A DNA stretch of 64,000 nucleotides from Paraburkholderia tropica (lineage in GTDB: Bacteria; Pseudomonadota; Gammaproteobacteria; Burkholderiales; Burkholderiaceae): positions 30,126-94,125 of the forward strand of contig NZ_CAJZAR010000071.1 of NCBI RefSeq assembly GCF_914484835.1, in the 5' to 3' direction. Shown in pieces: positions 9,019 to 17,546 of the stretch. The notes under the pieces are model-generated. The model did no database searches. It saw nothing but the letters and a program-made list of their open reading frames with translations, and was not told the origin of the DNA. A program made the translations under genes and the position numbers. Each line of letters starts with the position of its first letter. Within the stretch, counting starts at the first letter, position 1.

Positions 9019-9945
9019 ATGAATTCCGTATTTTCCGACTCCGCGCGCGACAGCGCCGAATTGCCCGTCGATGCCGCCGCGCCACAGGCCAACTGGCGTG
9101 CCGCCGCGCTTGCGGCGTTGCGCGAATGCGATCCGCTCGCCAAGGCCGAGGCCGTGACTGCGCTCCACGCGCTCGCCCAGGACGGCGCGGCGCCTGGCGT
9201 CACGCACTGGCAGGCCGACTGCGCGCTGAGCGCCCCGGCTGACTTGCCGGGCCGTCCTGCGCGCCCGGATCTGGTCGAGCCGCGCAGCCTTCAGCGCCGC
9301 AGCATGAGCACGCCGCAAGGGCGCGTGGTGCTGCTGCACGCGCTCGCGCACATCGAATTCAACGCGATCAATCTGGCGCTCGACGCGGTCTGGCGCTTCG
9401 CGGACATGCCCGCGGACTTCTACGCCGACTGGCTCAAGGTGGCGGCGGAGGAGGCGTATCACTTTTCGCTGCTCGGCAAGCGGCTGGCGGACTACGGCCA
9501 TGTCTACGGCGATTTCCCGGCGCATAACGGCCTCTGGGAAATGTGCGAGCGCACCAGCGGCGACGTGCTCGCGCGCATGGCGCTGGTGCCGCGCGTGCTG
9601 GAAGCGCGCGGACTCGACGCCTCGCCGCCGATCCGCGCGCGTCTGAAGCAGGCCGGCGACGACGAATCGGCCGCGATCCTCGACATCATCCTGCGCGACG
9701 AAGTGGGGCACGTGCGCATCGGCAACCACTGGTTCCGGCAGCTGTGCGCGGCGCGCGGCCTCGATCCGCACGCGGCCTGGCTCGAACTCGCGGCGCAGTA
9801 TCACGCGCCGAAGATGCGCGGCCCGTTCAACTTCGAGGCGCGCCGCTCGGCGGGCTTCGACGACGCCGAACTCGAAACGCTGAAGGCGCAGGACGCCGCG
9901 CCAGCCGCCGCCGAATCCTCCGCCGAATCCGCCGCCGATCGCTAA
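9019..9945 (+). CDS. DUF455 family ferritin-like protein
   Basis: 308 residues. The helical core contains three blocks with acidic/His pairs expected for a ferritin-like di-metal site: HALAHIEFNAINLALD, VAAEEAYHFSLLGKRL and ILRDEVGHVRIGNHWF. The family is known as DUF455; it resembles di-iron hydroxylases such as MiaE, but its own reaction is not established to my knowledge. The ATG at 9019 is used because family similarity starts after about residue 20; an earlier in-frame ATG at 8983 sits in a hydrophobic run without support. It is divergent from the carbonic-anhydrase-like gene. The last 20 residues are Ala/Glu/Ser-rich and look disordered. Confidence 0.82.
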   Translation: MNSVFSDSARDSAELPVDAAAPQANWRAAALAALRECDPLAKAEAVTALHALAQDGAAPGVTHWQADCALSAPADLPGRPARPDLVEPRSLQRRSMSTPQGRVVLLHALAHIEFNAINLALDAVWRFADMPADFYADWLKVAAEEAYHFSLLGKRLADYGHVYGDFPAHNGLWEMCERTSGDVLARMALVPRVLEARGLDASPPIRARLKQAGDDESAAILDIILRDEVGHVRIGNHWFRQLCAARGLDPHAAWLELAAQYHAPKMRGPFNFEARRSAGFDDAELETLKAQDAAPAAAESSAESAADR

Positions 9946-9977
9946 ACATCGGCTCCCCATCTGTCAGAACCTGCCGA

Positions 9978-9983
9978 TATAAT
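9978..9983 (+). promoter_or_regulatory. -10 box candidate for the hydrolase gene at 10016
   Basis: Perfect TATAAT 32 bases before the start codon; no clear -35 box is visible at 16-18 bases upstream. Confidence 0.35.
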
Positions 9984-10015
9984 CGAACGACCATTCGTTT
10001 TTCTGCGCGAACGCA

Positions 10016-10912
10016 ATGAATCTTTCCCGATCCGAATTCGTCGACGTGAACGGCATCCGTCTGCATGTGCGCCGCTGGGGCGCCGAGGACGCGCCCACGC
10101 TTTTCATGCTGCACGGCTGGATGGACGTGGCCGCTTCGTTCCAGTTCGTCGTCGACGCGCTGGGCGGCGACTGGCAGGTGATCGCGCCGGACATGCGCGG
10201 CTTTGGCCTGTCGGACTGGCCGGTCGCGCAGCGCGGCGCCGGCAACTACTGGTTCCACGACTATCTCGCCGATCTCGACGCGCTGCTCGATCGCTACGCG
10301 CCCGAGGGCGAGGTGAATCTCGTCGGGCACAGCCTGGGCGCGAACGTGGTCTGCCTCTATGCGGGCGTGCGGCCCGAGCGGGTGCGTCGCGTGGTCGATC
10401 TCGAAGGCTTCGGCATGCCCGCGACCACGCCCAGACAGGCGCCGGGCCGCGTGCGCGAGTGGCTCGACGAAATGCGCGCGCCGCCGCAGCTGCGCCCCTA
10501 CAAGACGCTCGACGACGTGGCGGCGCGCCTCACGAAAACGAATCCGCGGCTACTGCCCGCGCGGGCGCGCTTTCTCGCGCAGCACTGGTCGAAGCCGGTG
10601 AGCGGCGCGCAGGGCGAGGGCTACATGCTGCTCGGCGATCCGGCGCACAAGATGATCAATCCCGTGCTCTACCGGCTCGAGGAAATCATGGCGATCTGGG
10701 CACAGGTGCGTGCGAAGGTGCTGCACGTCGAGGCCACCGATTCGGAAACGCTCGCGCGCATCGCGGGCAAGGTGCCGATCGCGGAGTTCAAGCGTCGCTT
10801 CGAGGCGTTTCCCGACTGGCGCGAGCGCTTTATCGACGACGCCGGGCACATGGTCCATCACGATCAACCGGAGGCGATTGCGCGTCTCATCGAGGCGTTC
10901 TGCGCCCCTTGA
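10016..10912 (+). CDS. alpha/beta-fold hydrolase
   Basis: 298 residues with a clear alpha/beta hydrolase layout: MLHGWMD oxyanion-hole motif near residue 33, the nucleophile elbow VGHSLGAN near residue 104, and the catalytic His in DAGHMVHHDQPEAIA near the C-terminus. There is no signal peptide. The fold matches epoxide hydrolase, haloalkane dehalogenase and esterase relatives, and substrate cannot be told from sequence. It is not closely related to the hydrolase at 729-1532 (different lid region and length). A TATAAT lies just upstream, so it probably has its own promoter. Confidence 0.83.
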   Translation: MNLSRSEFVDVNGIRLHVRRWGAEDAPTLFMLHGWMDVAASFQFVVDALGGDWQVIAPDMRGFGLSDWPVAQRGAGNYWFHDYLADLDALLDRYAPEGEVNLVGHSLGANVVCLYAGVRPERVRRVVDLEGFGMPATTPRQAPGRVREWLDEMRAPPQLRPYKTLDDVAARLTKTNPRLLPARARFLAQHWSKPVSGAQGEGYMLLGDPAHKMINPVLYRLEEIMAIWAQVRAKVLHVEATDSETLARIAGKVPIAEFKRRFEAFPDWRERFIDDAGHMVHHDQPEAIARLIEAFCAP

Positions 10913-11007
10913 AAGGCGCTTGAATCGGCTTTGAGCAAGGCCGGAGCGCGCCCGGACGGCTTCGCCGCATTGCAGTAAAATAAGGCTTCATTTTCAAGAC
11001 GCCCACA

Positions 11008-11838
11008 ATGAACGCCGATCTCCACTGTCATTCCACTGTCTCCGACGGCCAGATGGCCCCGGCTGCCGTCGCGCAGCTGGCGAAGGCGGGCGGCGTGACG
11101 CTGTGGGCGCTCACCGACCACGACGAGCTGGGCGGCCAGCGCGAGGCGCGCGAAGCCGCCGAAGCGCTCGGCATGCGCTATCTCTCGGGCGTCGAAATTT
11201 CGGTCACGTGGGCGTCGCGCACGGTGCATATCGTCGGCCTGCATGTCGATCCCGCGTGTCCGGCGCTCGCCGAGGGGCTGGCGCGCACGCGCGACGGCCG
11301 CGCGGCGCGGGCCGAAGCGATCGGCGAACGGCTCGAGGAACTCGGCATCGCCGACGCCTACGCGGGCGCGCTCCAGTACGTCTCGAATCCCGACCTGATC
11401 TCGCGCACGCACTTCGCGCGCTTTCTCGTCGAATCCGGCCGCGCACAGAACACGCAGGATGCATTTTCGCGCTGGCTGGGCGAGGGCAAGCCGGGTTACG
11501 TGGCGCATCGCTGGGCGAAACTGGCCGATGCCGTCTCGTGGATCAAGGCTGCGGGCGGCGAGGCCGTCGTCGCGCATCCGGGCCGCTACAACTACACGCA
11601 GCTCGAATTCGACACCTTCTTCGGCGAATTCATCGACTTCGGCGGCAAGGCCATCGAAGTGGTTACGGGCAGCCACACGCCCGACCAGTACGGCGAGTAC
11701 GCCGCCGTCGCGCGCCGCTTCGGCTTCGAGGCCTCGCGCGGCTCCGACTTTCACGCCAAAGGCCCGGACGCCATCGAGCCGGGCACGCTGCCGCCGCTGC
11801 CTTCCGACCTCAAACCCGTCTGGGAGCGCTGGCTCTAG
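11008..11838 (+). CDS. rnm: PHP-domain phosphoesterase, RNase AM / nucleoside 3',5'-bisphosphate phosphatase type (YciV)
   Basis: 276 residues. All PHP-domain metal motifs are present in order: DLHCHSTVSDG, LTDHDE, GVEIS, HIVGLH, AHPGRYNYT and GSDFHA. The family cuts 3'-phosphates of nucleoside 3',5'-bisphosphates and trims 5' ends of RNA; in E. coli the protein is Rnm/YciV, reported to mature 5' ends of rRNA. As in E. coli, it sits immediately upstream of a YciO/Sua5-family gene, which supports the assignment. The symbol is given by this similarity and context, not by a search. Confidence 0.85.
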   Translation: MNADLHCHSTVSDGQMAPAAVAQLAKAGGVTLWALTDHDELGGQREAREAAEALGMRYLSGVEISVTWASRTVHIVGLHVDPACPALAEGLARTRDGRAARAEAIGERLEELGIADAYAGALQYVSNPDLISRTHFARFLVESGRAQNTQDAFSRWLGEGKPGYVAHRWAKLADAVSWIKAAGGEAVVAHPGRYNYTQLEFDTFFGEFIDFGGKAIEVVTGSHTPDQYGEYAAVARRFGFEASRGSDFHAKGPDAIEPGTLPPLPSDLKPVWERWL

Positions 11839-12029
11839 GCCGCGCGCACCGCGTGGTCCCGCTGGCCCGTTTTCGCTATTTCCGCCGCGCGGTCCGCGCC
11901 TTGTACCGCCGCGCGACGTCTGCTTCGCCCGTTCGCTACGCTTTACGATAACGTGTGCGCCTTGCTCGTCGCCTGCGCGCCGCCCGTCCGCCGTTTCGTC
12001 CGTTCTGAATTCGTCAGCTGATTACTGCC

Positions 12030-12665
12030 ATGTCACAGTTTTTTCGGCTTCACCCAGAGAATCCGCAGCCGCGCCTCGTCAAGCAGGCCGTGCAGATCAT
12101 CCGCGACGGCGGCGTGATCGCGCTGCCCACCGATTCGAGCTACGCGCTCGCCGCGCGCATCGACGACAAACACGCCGCCGAACGCCTGCGCCGCATTCGT
12201 CATCTTGACGAAAAGGCGCTGCTTTCCCTGATGGTGCGCGACCTGTCCGAGCTGGCGAATTTTGCGATGGTGGATAACCGCCAGTACCGGCTGATCAAAT
12301 CGGTGACGCCGGGGCCGTATGTGTTCGTGCTCGAAGCGACCAAGGAGGTGCCGCGGCGCCTTTCGCATCCGTCGCGCAAGACCATCGGGCTGCGCGTGCC
12401 GGGGCATCCGATTCCGCTCGCGATTCTCGAAGAACTGGGCGAGCCGTTGCTCGCCTCGACGCTGATCCTGCCGCCCGACACCGAGCCGCTCAACGACCCC
12501 GATGAGATCCGCGAACGGCTGGAAAAGCAGCTCGATCTGGTGATCGACGGCGGGGCGTGTCCGTGGGAGCCGTCGACCATCGTGGACCTGAGCGGCGCGG
12601 AGCCGGTGCTCGTGCGCGCGGGCCGAGGTTCGCTTGCGCCGTTCGGTCTGGAAGCAGAAGCGTGA
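12030..12665 (+). CDS. YciO/Sua5/YrdC-family protein (threonylcarbamoyl-AMP synthase-like)
   Basis: 211 residues. The YrdC fold is shown by GGVIALPTDSSYALAA, KALLSLMVRDLSE, VTPGPYVFVLEAT and the KTIGLRVPGHPIP block. True TsaC/Sua5 proteins make threonylcarbamoyl-AMP for tRNA t6A; the YciO branch, which this resembles in its SQFFRLHPENPQPRL start and its place after an rnm-type gene, is a paralogue with weaker or uncertain activity in t6A synthesis. A second TsaC gene may exist elsewhere in the genome. It has its own 190-base upstream gap, so separate transcription is possible. Confidence 0.86.
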   Translation: MSQFFRLHPENPQPRLVKQAVQIIRDGGVIALPTDSSYALAARIDDKHAAERLRRIRHLDEKALLSLMVRDLSELANFAMVDNRQYRLIKSVTPGPYVFVLEATKEVPRRLSHPSRKTIGLRVPGHPIPLAILEELGEPLLASTLILPPDTEPLNDPDEIRERLEKQLDLVIDGGACPWEPSTIVDLSGAEPVLVRAGRGSLAPFGLEAEA

Positions 12666-12788
12666 TGCCGGTCATGCGGGCAGGGCGGGCATTTTCGCGG
12701 CGTCGCGCGCACCAGGTTGCGCATCTGGATGACGATCCGGCCGCGCACGGTGCGGCGCGCCGCTAGCGCGTTGTTACAATACGCCGCC

Positions 12789-13454
12789 ATGGAAGCCACG
12801 ATCATTCAGACGCTCGCCGTCTACGCCTTGCCCGTCATCTTCGCGATCACGCTGCACGAAGCCGCTCACGGCTACGTTGCGCGCCTGCTCGGCGATAACA
12901 CGGCCTACGTGCTCGGGCGCGTCTCGCTGAACCCGATGCGCCACATCGACCCGGTCGGCACGATTGCGATGCCGCTCATTCTGTACGTGCTCACGAGCGG
13001 CGCGTTCGTGTTCGGCTACGCCAAGCCGGTGCCGATCGACTTCAACAGCCTGCGCAATCCGCGTTGGGGCAGCCTCTGGGTGTCCGCCGCCGGCCCGCTC
13101 TGCAATTTCGTGCAGGCGATCGTGTGGGGCGTGTTCCTGATCGCGCTGAGCGTGATCGGCATCGACGAGCCGTTCTTTCTGCTGATGGCACGCGCCGGCA
13201 TGACCGTGAACATCGTCCTCTGCGTGCTCAATTTTTTCCCCTTGCCGCCGTTCGACGGCGGGCGCGTGCTGGCGGCCCTGCTGCCGCCGCGCGCGAACAT
13301 TGCGCTCATGCGGATTGAACCGTATGGTTTCTTTATCGTCATGGCGCTCATGCTGACGGGCGTTTTCACGCGCTTCTGGATGTATCCGTTGGTTCAGGTC
13401 GGTCAACTGGCCCTGAACGTCATCCTCAGTCCCCTCGTATCGCTATTCTCATAA
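12789..13454 (+). CDS. site-2 protease family M50 metalloprotease
   Basis: 221 residues, several hydrophobic segments. The zinc motif HEAAHG (His23, Glu24, His27) sits in the first membrane helix and the second metal motif is in NFFPLPPFDGGRV near residue 150, the arrangement of the short SpoIVFB/S2P-like branch without a PDZ domain. It should be an inner-membrane protease, but substrate is unknown; it is not RseP, which is longer and has PDZ domains. The ATG at 12789 is chosen because it precedes the first hydrophobic helix directly. It ends four bases before trpS, so the two are co-transcribed. Confidence 0.87.
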   Translation: MEATIIQTLAVYALPVIFAITLHEAAHGYVARLLGDNTAYVLGRVSLNPMRHIDPVGTIAMPLILYVLTSGAFVFGYAKPVPIDFNSLRNPRWGSLWVSAAGPLCNFVQAIVWGVFLIALSVIGIDEPFFLLMARAGMTVNIVLCVLNFFPLPPFDGGRVLAALLPPRANIALMRIEPYGFFIVMALMLTGVFTRFWMYPLVQVGQLALNVILSPLVSLFS

Positions 13455-13458
13455 CATC

Positions 13459-14661
13459 ATGTTCCCAGACCGTATTTTCTCCGGCATGCGGCCCACCGGG
13501 TCGCTGCACCTCGGCCACTACCACGGCGTGCTGAAAAACTGGGTCCGGCTTCAGTCCGAATACCCGTGTTTCTTCTGCGTGGTCGACTGGCACGCGCTCA
13601 CGACGCACTACGAGACGCCGGATGTCATCGAGAAAAACGTCTGGGACGTGCTGATCGACTGGCTCGCATCGGGCATCGATCCGAATCAGGCCACGCTGTT
13701 CATCCAGAGCCGGGTGCCCGAGCACGCCGAACTGGCGCTGCTGCTCGGCATGAGCACGCCGCTTAGCTGGCTCGAACGCGTGCCGACCTACAAGGAACAG
13801 ATCGAGAAGCTGCGCGACAAGGATCTCGGCACCTACGGCTTCCTCGGCTATCCCGTGCTGATGGCCGCCGACATCCTGCTGTACCGCGCTTCGCTCGTGC
13901 CGGTCGGTGAGGATCAGGTGCCGCACGTCGAGATGGCGCGCGAAATGGCGCGCCGCTTCAACTACATGTACGGCCGCGAGCCGGGCTTCGAGGAGAAGGC
14001 CAACGAGGCCGCGAAGAAGCTCGGCGGCAAGCGCTCGAAGCTCTATCACGAGCTGCGCAACGCCTACCAGCAGGAAGGCAACGATGAGGCGCTCGAACAG
14101 GCGCGCGCGATGTTGTCCGAATCGCAGAGCCTGTCGATGAACGACCGCGAGCGCCTGTTCGGCTATCTCGAAGGCTCGCGCAAGATCATCCTGCCGGAGC
14201 CGCAGGTGCTGCTGACCGAGGCGTCGCGCATGCCGGGCCTCGACGGCCAGAAGATGTCGAAGTCGTACGGCAACACGATTGCGCTGCGCGAAGACGCGCA
14301 GTCGATCGAAAAGAAAGTGCGCACCATGCCGACCGATCCGGCCCGCGTGCGCCGCACCGATCCGGGCGACCCGGACAAGTGCCCGGTGTGGCAGCTGCAT
14401 CAGGTCTACACCGACGAGCCGACGCATCAGTGGGTGGAGAAGGGCTGCCGTTCGGCGGGCATCGGCTGCCTGGAGTGCAAGCAGCCGGTGATCGAAGGCA
14501 TCCTGCGCGAGCAGCAGCCGATGCTCGAACGCGCGCAGAAGTACATGGACGATCCGTCGCTGTTGCGCGCCATCGTCGCCGACGGCTGCGACCGCGCACG
14601 CAAGTACGCCACGGAAACGATGCGCGACGTGCGCGAGGCGATGGGCCTCTCGTACAACTAA
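13459..14661 (+). CDS. trpS: tryptophanyl-tRNA synthetase, with a four-cysteine insert
   Basis: 400 residues; class I synthetase charging tRNA-Trp. The HIGH-type motif is HLGH (residues 17-20) in TGSLHLGHYHG and the KMSKS motif is exact at 265-269. It is longer than the roughly 330-residue E. coli type. Four cysteines at 308, 330, 337 and 340 (spacing 21, 6 and 2) lie in the tRNA-anticodon-binding C-terminal part; this closely resembles the cluster motif of TrpRS enzymes reported to carry a [4Fe-4S] cluster, such as the Thermotoga one. Start ATG follows the protease gene after four bases, and a methyltransferase gene follows after ten. Confidence 0.96.
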   Translation: MFPDRIFSGMRPTGSLHLGHYHGVLKNWVRLQSEYPCFFCVVDWHALTTHYETPDVIEKNVWDVLIDWLASGIDPNQATLFIQSRVPEHAELALLLGMSTPLSWLERVPTYKEQIEKLRDKDLGTYGFLGYPVLMAADILLYRASLVPVGEDQVPHVEMAREMARRFNYMYGREPGFEEKANEAAKKLGGKRSKLYHELRNAYQQEGNDEALEQARAMLSESQSLSMNDRERLFGYLEGSRKIILPEPQVLLTEASRMPGLDGQKMSKSYGNTIALREDAQSIEKKVRTMPTDPARVRRTDPGDPDKCPVWQLHQVYTDEPTHQWVEKGCRSAGIGCLECKQPVIEGILREQQPMLERAQKYMDDPSLLRAIVADGCDRARKYATETMRDVREAMGLSYN

Positions 14662-14671
14662 GGCGCACGCG

Positions 14672-15343
14672 ATGACGCTCAAGTTCGGGTCCGCGCCCGC
14701 TGCGACGGGCATGCACGGGCTCGGCGAGCCGTCGCCCTGGGTGCGCCGCTGGGCGCACCTCGTCGCGCCGGGCGGCACCGTGCTCGATCTGGCCTGCGGC
14801 GCGGGCCGGCACGCGCGCTGGTTCGCGCAGCGCGGCCATCCGGTGGCCGCGCTCGACCGCGACGGCGCGGCGCTTGCCACGATGCGCGACGTGCCCGGCA
14901 TCGGCGCATTAGAGTGCGACCTCGAAGGCGCGCCCTGGCCGCTGCCCGACGACGCGCGCTTCGCCGGCATTGTTGTCACGAATTATCTGCATCGTCCGCT
15001 AATGGCGCGGCTCATCGATGCGCTCGCGCCAGGCGGCGTACTTATTTACGAAACTTTCGCGCAAGGGAACGAGACGGTCGGAAAACCGTCGAATCCCGCA
15101 TTCCTGCTGGCGGCGGGTGAGCTGCTGGCGATCTGTGCGCCCGCACTGCGCGTAATCGCCTACGAAGACGGATTCCTCTCACAACCGCGTGAGGCGTTCG
15201 TTCAGCGGATCTGCGCGGTGCGCGAAGCGGAAAAATCTGCTGCTGCGCCGCGTTCGGGGTCGGACGCAAAACAGGCCGAAAATTCCGGTAACGGGGCTGC
15301 GACTCAGGTACTACCCGTACCGCGTTACGATCTGACCGGCTAA
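14672..15343 (+). CDS. class I SAM-dependent methyltransferase
   Basis: 223 residues. Motif I is VLDLACGAGRHARWF near residue 32, with the acidic residue of motif II in VAALDRDG. The later GGVLIYETFAQGNE segment fits the beta-6/beta-7 region of the fold. The target is unknown; the compact, TehB-like layout suggests small-molecule methylation, but this is only a guess. It starts ten bases after trpS and so probably belongs to the protease-trpS operon. The last 40 residues are Ser/Ala/Gln-rich. Confidence 0.8.
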   Translation: MTLKFGSAPAATGMHGLGEPSPWVRRWAHLVAPGGTVLDLACGAGRHARWFAQRGHPVAALDRDGAALATMRDVPGIGALECDLEGAPWPLPDDARFAGIVVTNYLHRPLMARLIDALAPGGVLIYETFAQGNETVGKPSNPAFLLAAGELLAICAPALRVIAYEDGFLSQPREAFVQRICAVREAEKSAAAPRSGSDAKQAENSGNGAATQVLPVPRYDLTG

Positions 15344-15354
15344 TCCGCTACAAT
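15325..15354 (+). promoter_or_regulatory. dapA promoter candidate
   Basis: TTACGA (15325-15330) and TACAAT (15349-15354) are separated by 18 bases. The -35 box lies inside the end of the preceding methyltransferase gene. Confidence 0.45.
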
Positions 15355-15388
15355 CGCGGTTTAACGTACTCTTTTTTCTGACGTTTCA

Positions 15389-16294
15389 ATGGCTAACGGC
15401 ACTCAGGACGGCATTACGCTCGGCGGTAGCATTCCCGCGATCGTCACCCCCATGCACGAAGACGGCAGTCTCGATCTGCCGGCGTTCCGCAAACTGATCG
15501 ACTGGCACGCGCAAGAGGGGACCGATGGTCTCGTCGTGGTCGGCACGAGCGGTGAGTCCGCCACGCTGAACGTCGAAGAGCACATCCTGATGGTCAAGAC
15601 GGCCGTCGAGCACGCCGCGGGCCGCATGACGATCATCGCGGGCGCGGGCGGCAATTCGACCGCCGAAGCCATCGAACTCTCGAAGCACGCCAAGGAAGTC
15701 GGCGCGCAGGCCACGCTGCAGGTCGTGCCCTATTACAACAAGCCGACCCAGGAAGGCATGTACCTGCACTTCGCGAAGATCGCGGAGGCGGTCGATCTGC
15801 CGGTCGTCCTGTACAACGTGCCGGGCCGCACTGTCGCCGACATGACGAACGAGACCATCCTGCGCCTCGCGCAGGTGCCGGGCATCGTCGGCGTGAAGGA
15901 AGCCACGGGCAATATCGACCGCGCGGCGCACCTGATCAAGCACGCGCCGGAAGGCTTCAAGATTTTCAGCGGCGACGATCCCACCGCGATCGCGCTGATG
16001 CTGCTGGGCGGCCACGGCAATATCTCGGTGACGGCCAACGTCGCGCCGCGTCAGATGAGCGACCTGTGCAAGGCCGCCATCGCCGGCGACGCGAAGACCG
16101 CGCGCGAGATCCATATGAAGCTGCTGTCGCTGCACAAGAACCTGTTCATCGAATCGAATCCGATTCCGGTGAAGTGGGCGCTGCAGGAACTCGGCCGCAT
16201 CGAAAGCGGCATCCGTCTGCCGCTCACGCCGCTCGACGCGCGCTACCACGACGTGGTGCGCACGGCGCTGCGCGAAGCCGGTCTGCTGGGCTGA
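15389..16294 (+). CDS. dapA: 4-hydroxy-tetrahydrodipicolinate synthase
   Basis: 301 residues. DapA condenses pyruvate with aspartate semialdehyde, the first committed step to diaminopimelate and lysine. The barrel contains GGSIPAIVTPMHEDGSLD, the VVGTSGESATL substrate block, the Tyr in VVPYYNKPTQEG, and the Schiff-base Lys170 in GVKEATG. Lys is placed after the GIV strand as the family requires. It is followed 105 bases later by bamC, as in E. coli (dapA-bamC) and beta-proteobacteria, so the assignment is supported by context. Confidence 0.97.
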   Translation: MANGTQDGITLGGSIPAIVTPMHEDGSLDLPAFRKLIDWHAQEGTDGLVVVGTSGESATLNVEEHILMVKTAVEHAAGRMTIIAGAGGNSTAEAIELSKHAKEVGAQATLQVVPYYNKPTQEGMYLHFAKIAEAVDLPVVLYNVPGRTVADMTNETILRLAQVPGIVGVKEATGNIDRAAHLIKHAPEGFKIFSGDDPTAIALMLLGGHGNISVTANVAPRQMSDLCKAAIAGDAKTAREIHMKLLSLHKNLFIESNPIPVKWALQELGRIESGIRLPLTPLDARYHDVVRTALREAGLLG

Positions 16295-16399
16295 TCCTCA
16301 GCCAAGCCGCCGAATTTTCAATCGACGTCGCCATCGCCCAAGCGCTGACAGTTTTCTGGCAGACCGAGGCTTAGCGTTCCTGGTATCACGAAGGTCCAC

Positions 16400-17539
16400 A
16401 TGAAACGTTCCGCTTTTTCCCTCCACGCAACCCGCATGGCGGTGCTGGCGCTCGCACTCGGCTCGCTCGCTGGCTGCGAGTCGCTGAACGACATGTTCGC
16501 GTCCGATCGCGTCAACTACAAGGACACGGCAAGTGCGCCGCCGCTGGCCGTGCCGAAGGATCTGTCCTCGGCGCCGGGCGACCAGAAGTACGTCGCGCCG
16601 CCGCCCACGGTGGCGCTCGGCGGCGCCGCGCAGCGCACCGTCACGCCGCAGGGCAACGCCGTGCTGGGCGTGCCGAGCGCGCAGGATCCGCTCGGCATGC
16701 ACGTCGAGCGCGACGGCGACCGCCGCTGGCTCGTGGTCGACGGCCGCACGCCGGACGACGTCTGGCCGCAGCTCCAGGAATTCTGGACCGACAACGGCTT
16801 CACGCTGACCACCGACGCGCCGAACACCGGCATCATGACCACGGACTGGGCCGAAAACCGCGCCAACATTCCCGACGACTGGTTCCGCCGCACGATCGGC
16901 CGTGTGATCGACTTCGCGTACTCGTCGGGCACGCGCGACCGTTTCCGCACGCTGGTGTCGCGCGGCCCGGACGGCCAGACCGACATTTCGGTCACGCACA
17001 GCGCGATGGAAGAAATGCTCACGGGCCAGGACAAGACGGGTTCGAAGTGGGTCGAGCGTCCGCGCGATCCGGCACTCGAAGCCGAATTCCTCGCCAAGAT
17101 CATGCAGAAGTTCGGTCTGACCGACGCGCAATCGAAGCAGCTGCTGACCGACGCGCGTCCGTCGGTGGCCGCGGTAAAGGTCGCGGCGGGCCCGGACGGC
17201 ACGACGCTCAATCTGCCTGAAGCGTTCGATACGGCGTGGCTGCGTGTGGGCCTCGCGCTCGACCGCACCAACTTCACGGTCGACAACCGCGACCGCGAAA
17301 AGGGCATCTACTACGTCCGTTACGCCGATTCGATGCAGGAACTGAAGGGCGACGGCCTGTTCGGCAAGCTCTTCTACAACCCGAAGAAGGCGAAGCAGAA
17401 TCAGAGTCCGGAGTTCCAGATCGCGGTGCGCCCGAACGGCAGCTCCACCCAGGTCGCGGTACTCAACCAGAGCGGTCAGGTCGATACGTCGTCGGACGCC
17501 CAGCGCATCGTCTCCGCGCTGCACGCGCAGCTGAACTGA
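16400..17539 (+). CDS. bamC: outer-membrane assembly lipoprotein BamC
   Basis: 379 residues. The signal peptide ends in the lipobox LAGC with lipidated Cys26. The unstructured stretch after it (KDTASAPPLAVPKDL) is typical: in E. coli BamC this loop binds BamD. Two helix-grip domains follow (about 105-215 and 260-375). BamC is a non-essential part of the BAM complex that inserts beta-barrel proteins into the outer membrane. Start ATG has AAGG upstream. Its position directly after dapA and before an MBL-fold gene is the classical arrangement; bamB is in the same window at 26.3 kb. Confidence 0.94.
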   Translation: MKRSAFSLHATRMAVLALALGSLAGCESLNDMFASDRVNYKDTASAPPLAVPKDLSSAPGDQKYVAPPPTVALGGAAQRTVTPQGNAVLGVPSAQDPLGMHVERDGDRRWLVVDGRTPDDVWPQLQEFWTDNGFTLTTDAPNTGIMTTDWAENRANIPDDWFRRTIGRVIDFAYSSGTRDRFRTLVSRGPDGQTDISVTHSAMEEMLTGQDKTGSKWVERPRDPALEAEFLAKIMQKFGLTDAQSKQLLTDARPSVAAVKVAAGPDGTTLNLPEAFDTAWLRVGLALDRTNFTVDNRDREKGIYYVRYADSMQELKGDGLFGKLFYNPKKAKQNQSPEFQIAVRPNGSSTQVAVLNQSGQVDTSSDAQRIVSALHAQLN

Positions 17540-17546
17540 TCCCGCC

